Part shown: positions 1 through 5,007 of the stretch, piece after piece
Position numbering within the stretch: the first letter of the stretch is position 1
Layout: each line of letters opens with the position of its first letter
Made by a program: the position numbers and the translations under genes
Assembly (NCBI GenBank): GCA_030146605.1
Contig: JASLBO010000157.1
Location: forward strand, 1-5,007
From: Sphingomonas sp.
GTDB taxonomy: Bacteria; Pseudomonadota; Alphaproteobacteria; Sphingomonadales; Sphingomonadaceae
Length of the DNA: 5,007 bases
Direction: 5' to 3'
Notes under the pieces: model-generated
Seen by the model: only the letters and a program-made list of their open reading frames with translations
What the model was told of the DNA's origin: nothing
Database searches by the model: none

Positions 1-718
1 CGCGCTGCGCGGTCGCCTCCGCATCGGCGGCGGCGCGCTCGCCCTCGGCGGCGATCGCCAGCCAGCCCATCAGCACCGCGCCGACGACGATCATCACGCC
101 GAACAGCATGAGGATGCGCGACGCGAAGCTGGAATTGTCGATCAGGTCGCTGGCGGCCTGCGTCCGGTCCCGCAGCAGCAGGCGCTCGCTGTCGACGATG
201 CGGGTCAGCAGCATTTCGACAGCCTGGCGCGCGGGGCTCTGCCGTACCCGATAATAGCTGCCCCAGGCGTCCTTGTGGCGGTTGTACGTCGAATAGAGCG
301 CGGTCTCGGCCAGTTCGCGGCCGCGCGCTTCGAAGGCGTTGCGAAGCTGCGCGATCTGCGCCTGTTGGCGCGGGCTGTCGCGCGTGAGTTGCTGAAGCCG
401 GGTGAGCTGCTCGGCGGCGCGCCCCCATTGACTCGAATATTGCTGGCCAAGCGTCCTGTCGGCGCTGACCACATAGCGTCCCAGCGCCGCCTCGGCCGCC
501 GAGATCGCACCCGAAAGCTGGTTGGCGCGGATCACGACTTCGTAGGTATGCTGCTGCCGCGCGACGGCGCGGTCGCGCTCCTGGTCGGTGCGCTGCTGGA
601 GCACGATGACCGCAGCGAGCACGCCGATCCCGAGCAGCGCAAGCAGAGCCAGCAAAAGCAGGCGCCAGTTGGTCACGCGACGAACGCGCTCCAGCGCTAT
701 GCCCTGCCCCTCACTCAT
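1..718 (-). CDS. CHASE3-domain membrane sensor protein, N-terminal part (probable sensor kinase), cut by window edge
   Basis: This frame stays open for 239 codons and runs off the left edge, so only the N-terminal part is present. The layout is a short basic cytoplasmic start, a first membrane helix at about residues 18-40 (WRLLLLALLALLGIGVLAAV), an extracytoplasmic helical region at about 41-198, and a second helix at about 200-223. The region between the helices is rich in Gln, Arg and Ala and looks like a CHASE3 sensory domain. A charged Glu/Ala-rich stretch follows the second helix and could begin a signalling linker. CHASE3 proteins are usually histidine kinases, diguanylate cyclases or chemoreceptors; the output domain lies outside the window, so kinase is only the commonest guess. 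The ATG at 718 has no Shine-Dalgarno sequence. A GTG at 676 (residue 15), just before the first helix, is an alternative start. The gene lies 51 bp downstream of spt on the same strand. Confidence 0.8.
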   Translation of the reverse strand, partial: MSEGQGIALERVRRVTNWRLLLLALLALLGIGVLAAVIVLQQRTDQERDRAVARQQHTYEVVIRANQLSGAISAAEAALGRYVVSADRTLGQQYSSQWGRAAEQLTRLQQLTRDSPRQQAQIAQLRNAFEARGRELAETALYSTYNRHKDAWGSYYRVRQSPARQAVEMLLTRIVDSERLLLRDRTQAASDLIDNSSFASRILMLFGVMIVVGAVLMGWLAIAAEGERAAADAEATAQR

Positions 719-745
719 ATATATGAATTTAGGGGAGGTTTACAA
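715..745 (-). promoter_or_regulatory. AT-rich island with perfect 12-bp palindrome and weak promoter-like boxes before the sensor gene
   Basis: An AT-rich patch interrupts an otherwise GC-rich window. TCATATATATGA at 715-726 is a perfect palindrome covering the proposed start codon of the sensor gene. On the minus strand TTGTAA (745-740) and TATATA (723-718) are 16 bp apart, each matching four of six sigma-70 consensus positions. If this promoter were used, transcription would begin inside the proposed coding region, favouring the downstream GTG start. The palindrome could be an operator or chance in an AT run. Confidence 0.25.
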
Positions 746-769
746 TGGAAGGAAGCGGTTCCTTTCGGC

Positions 770-2032
770 TCAGCCGATCGCGCCCACGCTTTGGCCCGCA
801 ACATGGAACATTTGGAGGATTCGTTTCACCTGCTCACTGCTATGCTCGGCGCAAAGCGAGCAGCGCAGCAGATAGGTGCCGGCCGGGGTGGCGGGGGGGC
901 GCGCCATGTTGACGTACAACCCGCCGTCGAGCAGCGCCTGCCACATCATCACCGCTTGCTCCTGATCCTCGAGGATCACTGCGATGATCGCACTGTCAGG
1001 CGCCTCGGTGCCGAGACGGAATCCCATTTCCTTGAGCCCGCCGTGCAAGGTCCGGGCATTCTCCCAGAGATGCTGGCGCTTGTTGTGTGCATGGCGGAGC
1101 TTGCGGATCGACATTGCCGCGGTGGCGACGACCGAGGGCGGCAGCGACGCGGTGAAGATATAGGGCCGGCATGCGAGGCGAATCGCCTCGAATTTCGGGT
1201 GATTCGAGACGCAAAAGCCCCCGACTGTCCCGACCGACTTGGAGAAGGTCCCGACGATGAAGTCAACATCCCCTTCACACCCCTGAGCCTCATATACCCC
1301 GCGCCCGTTGGGTCCGAAGAAGCCCATCGAATGCGCCTCGTCCGAAAGCACCATCGCATCGTGCTTCTTGGCGACTGCGACCATCTCCCGGAGCGGTGCG
1401 ACGTCGCCGAGCATCGAATAGACGCCTTCGAGCACCACCAATTTGCCCGCCTCCTTCGGCAGCCGCCCGAGACGCTTGTCGAGATCCTCGATATCATTGT
1501 GACGGAAGCGGACGATCTCGGCATTGCCCTGCTTGCAGCCATCGTAGATCGAGGCGTGGCTATCGGCGTCGAGGATGACGTACTCGCCCTTCCCCGCCAG
1601 CGTCGAGATCATGCCGAGATTGGCCATATACCCGGTCGAGAAGACGATCGCGCCGGTGGTACCGTAGAATTCGCGCAGCGCTTCCTCGACATCCATATGG
1701 TCGCGGAAGGTGCCGTTGAGCATGCGGCTGCCGTTGGTGCCCGAACCGAACTGATCGAGTGCGTCCTTGCCGGCCTGGATCACATCGGGGTCGAAAGTCA
1801 TGCCCATATAATTGTAGGTGCCGAGCAGGATCGTGTCCTTGCCGTTGATCACCGCCTCGGTCGGCGACTTCACCTGATCCATCACGATCGCGAAGGGATC
1901 GGTGACGCCGCTGTCGAGCAACGCGCGGCGCTCGGCGATGAGGCCATCGAACTTGCTCATCAGGTCGCGCTCGGGGGCGACCGCCTCCGGGTTCTCGAGC
2001 AGCGCGTCGGCGGTCTGGATCGCGTCGGTCAT
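770..2032 (-). CDS. spt: Serine palmitoyltransferase (PLP-dependent alpha-oxoamine synthase)
   Basis: SPT condenses L-serine with a long-chain acyl thioester (typically palmitoyl-CoA) to give 3-ketodihydrosphingosine, CO2 and free thiol, committing carbon to sphingolipids. Sphingomonad SPT is a soluble cytoplasmic homodimer, unlike the membrane-bound eukaryotic complex. The 420-residue length equals that of the Sphingomonas paucimobilis enzyme, and the key residues sit at the same numbers. H159 (DADSHASIYDG) stacks on PLP, D231 and H234 are in DEAHSMGFFG, and T262 and K265 are in GTFSKSVGTVGG, with K265 the Schiff-base lysine. R378 (NMARPPATPAG) and R390 help bind the substrate carboxylate. 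N100 corresponds to the Cys mutated in human SPTLC1 neuropathy. The variable part is confined mostly to the first 20 residues. An AAGGG lies 5 nt before the ATG, inside the end of acp, and the acp stop is separated from this ATG by a single base, so the two are probably translationally coupled. Confidence 0.97.
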   Translation of the reverse strand: MTDAIQTADALLENPEAVAPERDLMSKFDGLIAERRALLDSGVTDPFAIVMDQVKSPTEAVINGKDTILLGTYNYMGMTFDPDVIQAGKDALDQFGSGTNGSRMLNGTFRDHMDVEEALREFYGTTGAIVFSTGYMANLGMISTLAGKGEYVILDADSHASIYDGCKQGNAEIVRFRHNDIEDLDKRLGRLPKEAGKLVVLEGVYSMLGDVAPLREMVAVAKKHDAMVLSDEAHSMGFFGPNGRGVYEAQGCEGDVDFIVGTFSKSVGTVGGFCVSNHPKFEAIRLACRPYIFTASLPPSVVATAAMSIRKLRHAHNKRQHLWENARTLHGGLKEMGFRLGTEAPDSAIIAVILEDQEQAVMMWQALLDGGLYVNMARPPATPAGTYLLRCSLCAEHSSEQVKRILQMFHVAGQSVGAIG

Positions 2033-2033
2033 G

Positions 2034-2276
2034 TCAGCCCTTCAACTTCTGCACCGCTTCGACGAGCTGGCCGACATTCTCGATCTCGGCCTGCATGTTC
2101 ATCGTGATGAGGATGTCGAACTCGTCCTCGATCGCGGCGACGAAATCCATCACCGTGAGGCTGTCCCATTCGAGATCGCCCGCGAAGGTCGTGCTGTCGC
2201 CCAGCGCTACACCCTTCTTGTTGAACGGTTCGATCTGGGCCTTGATGATCTCGAAGACTTCGGCGCGGTCGCTCAC
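2034..2276 (-). CDS. Acyl carrier protein paired with serine palmitoyltransferase
   Basis: This 80-residue acidic helical protein has the phosphopantetheine attachment motif at S39 (LEWDSLTVMDF). The motif is followed by the acidic recognition-helix stretch AAIEDEFDILI. Once carrying 4'-phosphopantetheine it would hold an acyl chain as a thioester. Its position 1 bp upstream of spt points to acyl delivery for sphingoid-base synthesis rather than bulk fatty acid synthesis; related ACPs sit beside spt in other sphingomonads and in Caulobacter. I chose the GTG at 2276 because AAGGA lies 6 nt upstream and the resulting length is normal for an ACP. An in-frame TTG at 2318 would add 14 residues (LGRRNAITCQGTT) unlike any ACP N-terminus and has no ribosome site. 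A hairpin overlaps the ribosome binding site (separate entry). No phosphopantetheinyl transferase or acyl-ACP synthetase is visible nearby. Confidence 0.93.
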   Translation of the reverse strand: MSDRAEVFEIIKAQIEPFNKKGVALGDSTTFAGDLEWDSLTVMDFVAAIEDEFDILITMNMQAEIENVGQLVEAVQKLKG

Positions 2277-2284
2277 GGTCGTTC

Positions 2285-2315
2285 CTTGGCAAGTGATAGC
2301 GTTTCGCCTGCCAAG
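2285..2315 (-). promoter_or_regulatory. Leader hairpin overlapping the acp ribosome binding site
   Basis: In the acp leader the minus strand reads CTTGGCAGG, 13 loop bases, then CTTGCCAAG. As RNA this forms a 9-bp stem with one G-U pair; seven pairs form a perfect inverted repeat (CTTGGCA/TGCCAAG). The 3' arm includes the first three bases of the AAGGA ribosome site that serves the GTG start at 2276. Folding would partly hide that site and could tune translation of acp and the coupled spt. The same DNA could instead be a widely spaced operator. The repeat is certain; the function is inferred. Confidence 0.45.
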
Positions 2316-2339
2316 CAAATGCGGCGGGCGTGGGGCGCG

Positions 2340-2367
2340 CCTATAGCAGCCCCTACCGGCGTTGCCA
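2340..2367 (-). promoter_or_regulatory. Weak candidate promoter for acp-spt
   Basis: The 109-bp gap between the tRNA and acp is the natural place for an acp-spt promoter. The best match on the minus strand is TGGCAA (2367-2362), a 16-bp spacer, then TATAGG (2345-2340). These match three and four of six sigma-70 consensus positions, with the -10 box about 64 bp upstream of the GTG. The match is poor, so read-through from the upstream tRNA transcript or another sigma factor is equally possible. Confidence 0.2.
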
Positions 2368-2385
2368 TGGCGAAGTCGGCGCGAA

Positions 2386-2462
2386 TGGTGACCCGGAGAG
2401 GATTCGAACCTCCGACCTCTCGATTAGGAATCGCTTGCTCTATCCTGCTGAGCTACCGGGCC
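2386..2462 (-). tRNA. tRNA-Arg (anticodon CCU, reads AGG)
   Basis: The cloverleaf can be read directly. Acceptor arm GGCCCGG pairs with CCGGGTC (one G-U), D arm is GCTC/GAGC, anticodon loop is TTCCTAA with CCT as anticodon, variable loop is AGGTC, and T arm is GGAGG-TTCGAAT-CCTCT. A follows at position 73 and CCA is encoded, giving 77 nt. The anticodon stem is odd: AGCGA faces TCGAG, so the three pairs next to the loop form but positions 27-43 (A-G) and 28-42 (G-A) do not. The gene sits 34 bp after the DUF1178 stop and 109 bp before acp, all on one strand, so it may be processed from a longer transcript. Confidence 0.93.
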
Positions 2463-2465
2463 ACG

Positions 2466-2490
2466 CCGCCGCTGGTACCCAGCCCGGCGG
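2466..2490 (-). other. GC-rich hairpin between the DUF1178 gene and tRNA-Arg
   Basis: On the minus strand CCGCC-GG-GCTGG, loop GTA, then CCAGC-GGCGG forms ten GC-rich pairs with a two-base bulge. It starts 6 nt after the DUF1178 stop codon and ends 3 nt before the mature tRNA 5' end. There is no run of T after it, so it is a poor intrinsic terminator. It could protect the mRNA 3' end or mark the junction where the tRNA is released by processing. Confidence 0.4.
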
Positions 2491-2496
2491 ACAGGG

Positions 2497-2955
2497 TCAA
2501 TTGCACTGCTCGGGCGGCACTACCGGCACGAGCAAAGGCGCGACGGGCACGCCCTCTTCCGCCAGCTCCCGCGCCTGTTCGCGCGTGGCCTGGCCGTGGA
2601 TCTGCGCAGTCGGCTCCTCGCCGAGATGCATCGCGCGCGCCCTGTCGGCAAAAGTGGTACCTACCCATTGCGACTTCTCGAGCATCTTCGCCTGCGCCGA
2701 GGCCAGCATCTCCATCGCCGCCTTAACTACTTCCGGCGGAGGTGCGTCCGCAGGGGCTGGCGGCGCCCGCCCAGGCGCGCGCTGATTGCCCTTTGCGGCT
2801 AGATTGGGCGCCATTACGGCCTTGGTCACGTCGCCGCTCCCGCAAAGCGGGCACGCGACCAGCTTCGCCGTCTGCTGCTCGGCATAGGCAGTGCTCGATC
2901 TGAACCACGCTTCGAAGACATGCCCGCCGCCGCATTTGAGATCGAAGACGATCAC
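2497..2955 (-). CDS. DUF1178 family protein, putative zinc ribbon
   Basis: The 152-residue protein opens with IVFDLKCGGGHVFEAWF, the hallmark of the DUF1178 family, whose function is unknown. C8, H12, C35 and C38 (CPLC) form a likely zinc-binding site in the first 40 residues. A Pro/Ala-rich linker follows at about 55-80, then a predicted helical segment containing VVKAAMEMLASAQAKM. The C-terminal part contains WVGTTFADRARAMHLGEEP, which looks like a conserved block, and the protein ends in a valine/proline tail. The GTG at 2955 is chosen because family members begin with (M/V)IVFDL and because it overlaps the upstream amidase stop in a GTGA quartet. No strong ribosome site precedes it, which fits re-initiation after the amidase. 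It is the last protein gene before tRNA-Arg. Length is normal for the family. Confidence 0.88.
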   Translation of the reverse strand: MIVFDLKCGGGHVFEAWFRSSTAYAEQQTAKLVACPLCGSGDVTKAVMAPNLAAKGNQRAPGRAPPAPADAPPPEVVKAAMEMLASAQAKMLEKSQWVGTTFADRARAMHLGEEPTAQIHGQATREQARELAEEGVPVAPLLVPVVPPEQCN

Positions 2956-3773
2956 AGCGCTTCGACCGGGGGGATCGAACGGCGATGGCGAAGCACCGGC
3001 ACCCGGCTGCGCGCTGCCTCGGTCCGCGCCGGATCGATCTCGGCGAAATCCAGCCCCGCCGGTTCGCCCATATCGAGCAGCAACTCGCCCCATGGGTCGA
3101 CCACCAGCGAATGGCCATAAGTGGCGCGGCCGTCCTCGTGCATGCCGGTCTGCGCCGCCGCAACCACGAACGCCGCCGCCTCGATCGCCCGCGCGCGCAG
3201 CAGCACATGCCAGTGCGCCGCGCCGGTCGGCCGCGTGAACGCCGCAGGCACCGCGAGCAGCGTCGCGCCGGCGTCGCTCAGGGAGCGAAACAGATCGGGA
3301 AAGCGCAGATCATAACAGATGGCGAGCCCCAGCAGGCCTAGCGGCGTCCGCACCGTCACCGCGCGCTCGCCCGGCGCATAGCTGTTCGATTCGCGCCAGC
3401 TCTCGCCAGTCGGCAAGTCGACATCGAACAAATGCATCTTGTCGTAGCGCGCGCGGATCGCCCCGGTGTCGTCGATCACGAAGCCGCGATTGGCGAGCTT
3501 GCCGTCGCCGCGCAGCACCGCGAGGCTGCCGATATGCACCCAGATCCCGTGCTTCGCCGCCCCCTCGCGCACTGCCGCGAGCACGCGGTCCTCATCCTCA
3601 TGCGCCAGCGCTCCCGCTGCCCGGTCGCGATCACGGTCGAGCAGCCCCGACATCTCGGGCGTGAACAGCATCGCCGCCCCACCCGCTTTCGCCTGCTCCA
3701 CACCCTCGGCCAACGTCCGCGCATTCGCCGCGGGATCGATCCCGCTGGTCATCTGGAGCAGGGCTGCCCTCAT
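2952..3773 (-). CDS. Carbon-nitrogen hydrolase of the nitrilase superfamily (Nit1/Nit2-type amidase)
   Basis: This 273-residue cytoplasmic enzyme carries the full nitrilase-superfamily catalytic set: E40 in FTPEMSG, K112 in RYDKMHLFDVDLP, and nucleophile C153 in AICYDLRFPDLFR. The long stretch around K112 and the sequence RATYGHSLVVDPWGE near the C-terminus resemble Nit1/Nit2 omega-amidases. Well-studied members of that branch hydrolyse deaminated glutathione or alpha-ketoglutaramate; which substrate applies here cannot be told from sequence. The ATG at 3773 overlaps the grxC stop in an ATGA quartet, and the 3' end overlaps the DUF1178 start in GTGA, so it sits in the middle of a coupled three-gene unit. 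The glutaredoxin neighbour favours a link to glutathione chemistry. Amidase class is near certain; exact substrate is inference. Confidence 0.93.
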   Translation of the reverse strand: MRAALLQMTSGIDPAANARTLAEGVEQAKAGGAAMLFTPEMSGLLDRDRDRAAGALAHEDEDRVLAAVREGAAKHGIWVHIGSLAVLRGDGKLANRGFVIDDTGAIRARYDKMHLFDVDLPTGESWRESNSYAPGERAVTVRTPLGLLGLAICYDLRFPDLFRSLSDAGATLLAVPAAFTRPTGAAHWHVLLRARAIEAAAFVVAAAQTGMHEDGRATYGHSLVVDPWGELLLDMGEPAGLDFAEIDPARTEAARSRVPVLRHRRSIPPVEAL

Positions 3774-4027
3774 GCGGTGAGCAGCGGGTCCAGCCCGCCC
3801 TTACCTTCCAGCGCGGCGAGGTCATCCGATCCTCCGATATGCCTGTCGTCGATGAAGACCTGAGGCACGGTGGAGCGGCCGCCCGCGCGCTGGATCATCT
3901 CCTGGCGCCGCGGCCCGCCCATACTGATGTCGATCTCCTCATATTCGATCCCCTTGGAATCGAGCAGCGCCCTGGCGCGGTTGCAATAGGGGCAGAACGC
4001 CTTGGTGTAGATTTCGATCTTGGCCAT
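3770..4027 (-). CDS. grxC: Glutaredoxin 3
   Basis: At 85 residues this is a normal-length class I glutaredoxin. It would reduce protein disulfides and glutathione mixed disulfides in the cytoplasm using reduced glutathione. The dithiol active site CPYC is at residues 12-15, the cis-proline motif TVPQVFI begins at about residue 53, and GGSDDL at 65-70 forms the glutathione-binding turn. IEIYTKAFCPYCNRARALL is typical of bacterial GrxC. GAGG lies 6 nt before the ATG, giving a clear start. The gene begins 33 bp after comF ends and its stop overlaps the amidase start by 4 bp. Confidence 0.97.
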   Translation of the reverse strand: MAKIEIYTKAFCPYCNRARALLDSKGIEYEEIDISMGGPRRQEMIQRAGGRSTVPQVFIDDRHIGGSDDLAALEGKGGLDPLLTA

Positions 4028-4060
4028 TGGTGCCTCGAATTGTGGACCCGGCGACGCTTG

Positions 4061-4792
4061 TCAATCCAGCGCCGTATCTCCCAGAACGCGCGCCCAGCAC
4101 AGAAGGATCACTTTGTCCGCACCACCACGCTTGAGAACGCGTGCGCAGGCAGCGGCGGTCGCGCCGCTGGTATGGACATCGTCGACCAGCACCACGGTCT
4201 TCCCCGCTAGCCTGAGCTTGGCGTCCGCTACCAGTTTGAATGCCCCGGTCACCGCCTGTGCCCGCCCGCGAGGGCCTAGCCCACGCAGCACCGGCGTCGC
4301 CTTCACGCGCTGCAGCAACTCGGCATCCACAGCGATTCCGCTCGCGCGAGATAGCGCGTCGGCGATCAGAGCGGCCTGGTTGAACCCGCGCGACCAGATC
4401 CGCCAGCGATGGAGCGGCACCGGCACCAGCAGCCCCGCGCCATCGGGCATCAGCCGCGTCATCGCCTGTGCCATCGTCTGGGCGCAGGCCAGCCTGCCTG
4501 AATATTTGAGCTTGAGCGCCACTTCGCGCGCAACCTCGCCATAAGCCACGGCGGCACGTACCCCGTCATGGGCAGGCGGATCGGCCATGCATTCGCCGCA
4601 TGTAGCGCCCTCACCTCGATCGAATTCGAACGGCAGCTGGCAGCCAGCACACCAGGGCGGACCAAGGAACCGCAAGCTCCCCCAGCATTTCGCGCAGAAA
4701 CGGTGGTCCGCCGCGGTTATTTCGCCACAGCCGGGGCAGCGCGGCGGCAGCGCAAGATCGGCGAGCCGTGCAAGAGAAGGGAGCGCAGCCAT
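4061..4792 (-). CDS. comF: ComF family protein (double zinc ribbon plus phosphoribosyltransferase domain)
   Basis: The 243-residue protein has four CxxC pairs in its first 70 residues (C19/C22, C33/C36, C48/C51, C65/C68), forming the double zinc ribbon typical of ComF. The type I phosphoribosyltransferase domain follows, with RGFNQA at 135-140 and the PRPP-loop motif VVLVDDVHTSGAT at 200-212. ComFC is needed for DNA uptake in naturally competent bacteria, but comF-like genes are widespread in species not known to be competent, so a competence role here is unproven. I chose the ATG at 4792 because AAGGAG lies 4 nt upstream and the zinc ribbon then begins about 18 residues in, as usual. An in-frame TTG at 4828 lacks a ribosome site. 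This is the first gene of the comF-grxC-amidase-DUF1178 run. Confidence 0.94.
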   Translation of the reverse strand: MAALPSLARLADLALPPRCPGCGEITAADHRFCAKCWGSLRFLGPPWCAGCQLPFEFDRGEGATCGECMADPPAHDGVRAAVAYGEVAREVALKLKYSGRLACAQTMAQAMTRLMPDGAGLLVPVPLHRWRIWSRGFNQAALIADALSRASGIAVDAELLQRVKATPVLRGLGPRGRAQAVTGAFKLVADAKLRLAGKTVVLVDDVHTSGATAAACARVLKRGGADKVILLCWARVLGDTALD

Positions 4793-4835
4793 GCGGCTCC
4801 TTGTCGCGGGCGCAGCCACGCTGCACAAGCCGCAC

Positions 4836-5007
4836 GTGTCCGACTCCGAAACCTCCGAAATCTTCGCCCGCGCGCTCCGCCGCCGCCGCCGCGATCGCGC
4901 CGCCTCGGGCTATGCCGGCTTCGGCTTTCTGCGCGAGCATATGCTCGAGGGGCTGGTCGAGCGGCTCGACGCAGTCAAACGCGAGTTCCGCGACGTGCTC
5001 GATCTCG
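4836..5007 (+). CDS. SAM-dependent methyltransferase, N-terminal part, cut by window edge
   Basis: Fifty-seven codons are visible before the window ends. The visible part contains SEIFARALRRRRRDRAA, then GFGFLREHMLEGLVERLDAVKREFRDVLDL. This arrangement, an IF-start followed by an Arg-rich helix and a strand leading towards the SAM-binding glycine loop, matches alphaproteobacterial BioC/NDUFAF5-like methyltransferases commonly found beside comF. The SAM loop itself lies just past the edge, so the class rests on the N-terminal pattern. I chose the GTG at 4836 because homologues, from memory, begin only a few residues before the IF motif. An in-frame ATG at 4791 is the rival: it has a GGAG 7 nt upstream and would add 15 residues, but it would overlap the comF start codon. 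Transcription is divergent from comF. The substrate is unknown. Confidence 0.72.
   Translation, partial: MSDSETSEIFARALRRRRRDRAASGYAGFGFLREHMLEGLVERLDAVKREFRDVLDL

Noticed and set aside
749..764. AAGGAA-loop-TTCCTT inverted repeat just after the spt stop, as a possible terminator.
   Set aside because: The stem is only 6 bp and AT-rich, and no T-run follows on the minus strand.
735..764. GGAAC on the minus strand upstream of the sensor gene, resembling the -35 element of EcfG stress promoters.
   Set aside because: No GTT-type -10 element occurs at the required 16-18 bp spacing.
893..899. Run of seven G bases as a possible frameshift or sequencing error in spt.
   Set aside because: The run encodes the conserved proline pair in the ARPPATPAG motif and the reading frame continues normally on both sides.
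275..2107. A 610-codon open frame on the plus strand.
   Set aside because: It lies antisense to spt, acp and the sensor gene, whose products are clearly recognisable. GC-rich codon bias on one strand often leaves the opposite frame free of stops; the predicted protein resembles nothing I know and has no ribosome site.
2034..2318. Longer acp starting at TTG 2318.
   Set aside because: It lacks a ribosome site, adds 14 residues unlike ACP N-termini and would translate through the leader hairpin; GTG 2276 has AAGGA at good spacing.
2386..2462. tRNA-Arg as an integration site for a mobile element.
   Set aside because: No integrase, duplicated tRNA 3' end or change in composition is visible; ordinary housekeeping genes flank it on both sides.
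1902..2726. A 274-codon plus-strand frame crossing acp, the tRNA and DUF1178.
   Set aside because: It runs antisense through a tRNA gene and two supported genes and has Arg/Ser/Ala/Pro-rich composition typical of a shadow frame.

Overview
The window is GC-rich and almost wholly coding. It very probably comes from the chromosome of a sphingomonad (Alphaproteobacteria, Sphingomonadaceae). The best evidence is a 420-residue serine palmitoyltransferase. It has the same length as the soluble Sphingomonas paucimobilis enzyme, and its catalytic residues fall at the same numbers (H159, D231, H234, K265, R378, R390). High third-position GC, ATGA/GTGA gene overlaps and the neighbouring gene set fit this placement.

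Layout, read on the minus strand from high to low coordinates. A four-gene run lies at 4792-2497: comF (double zinc-ribbon phosphoribosyltransferase-like), grxC (glutaredoxin 3), a nitrilase-superfamily amidase of the Nit1/Nit2 type, and a DUF1178 zinc-ribbon protein. The last three genes overlap by 4 bp each (ATGA, then GTGA), so they are probably translated together. A GC-rich hairpin and a tRNA-Arg(CCU) gene follow. Next is the sphingolipid pair, an acyl carrier protein (GTG start) and spt, separated by one base. Last is the N-terminal part of a CHASE3-domain membrane sensor, which runs off the left edge. On the plus strand, at the right edge, a SAM-dependent methyltransferase starts divergently from comF and is cut by the window end.

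How the genes may work together. The ACP probably delivers the acyl chain that SPT condenses with L-serine, the first committed step of sphingolipid synthesis. Sphingolipids replace LPS in the sphingomonad outer membrane. In the other cluster, glutaredoxin and a Nit-type amidase (known members hydrolyse deaminated glutathione) suggest a glutathione theme. ComF and DUF1178 have no settled role there.

I see no mobile element, CRISPR array, phage gene or clear novel system. The items most worth a second look are small: two non-pairing positions at the base of the tRNA-Arg anticodon stem, a 9-bp hairpin overlapping the acp ribosome binding site, a palindrome over the sensor start codon, and start codons of comF and a possible methyltransferase start that share one CATG.
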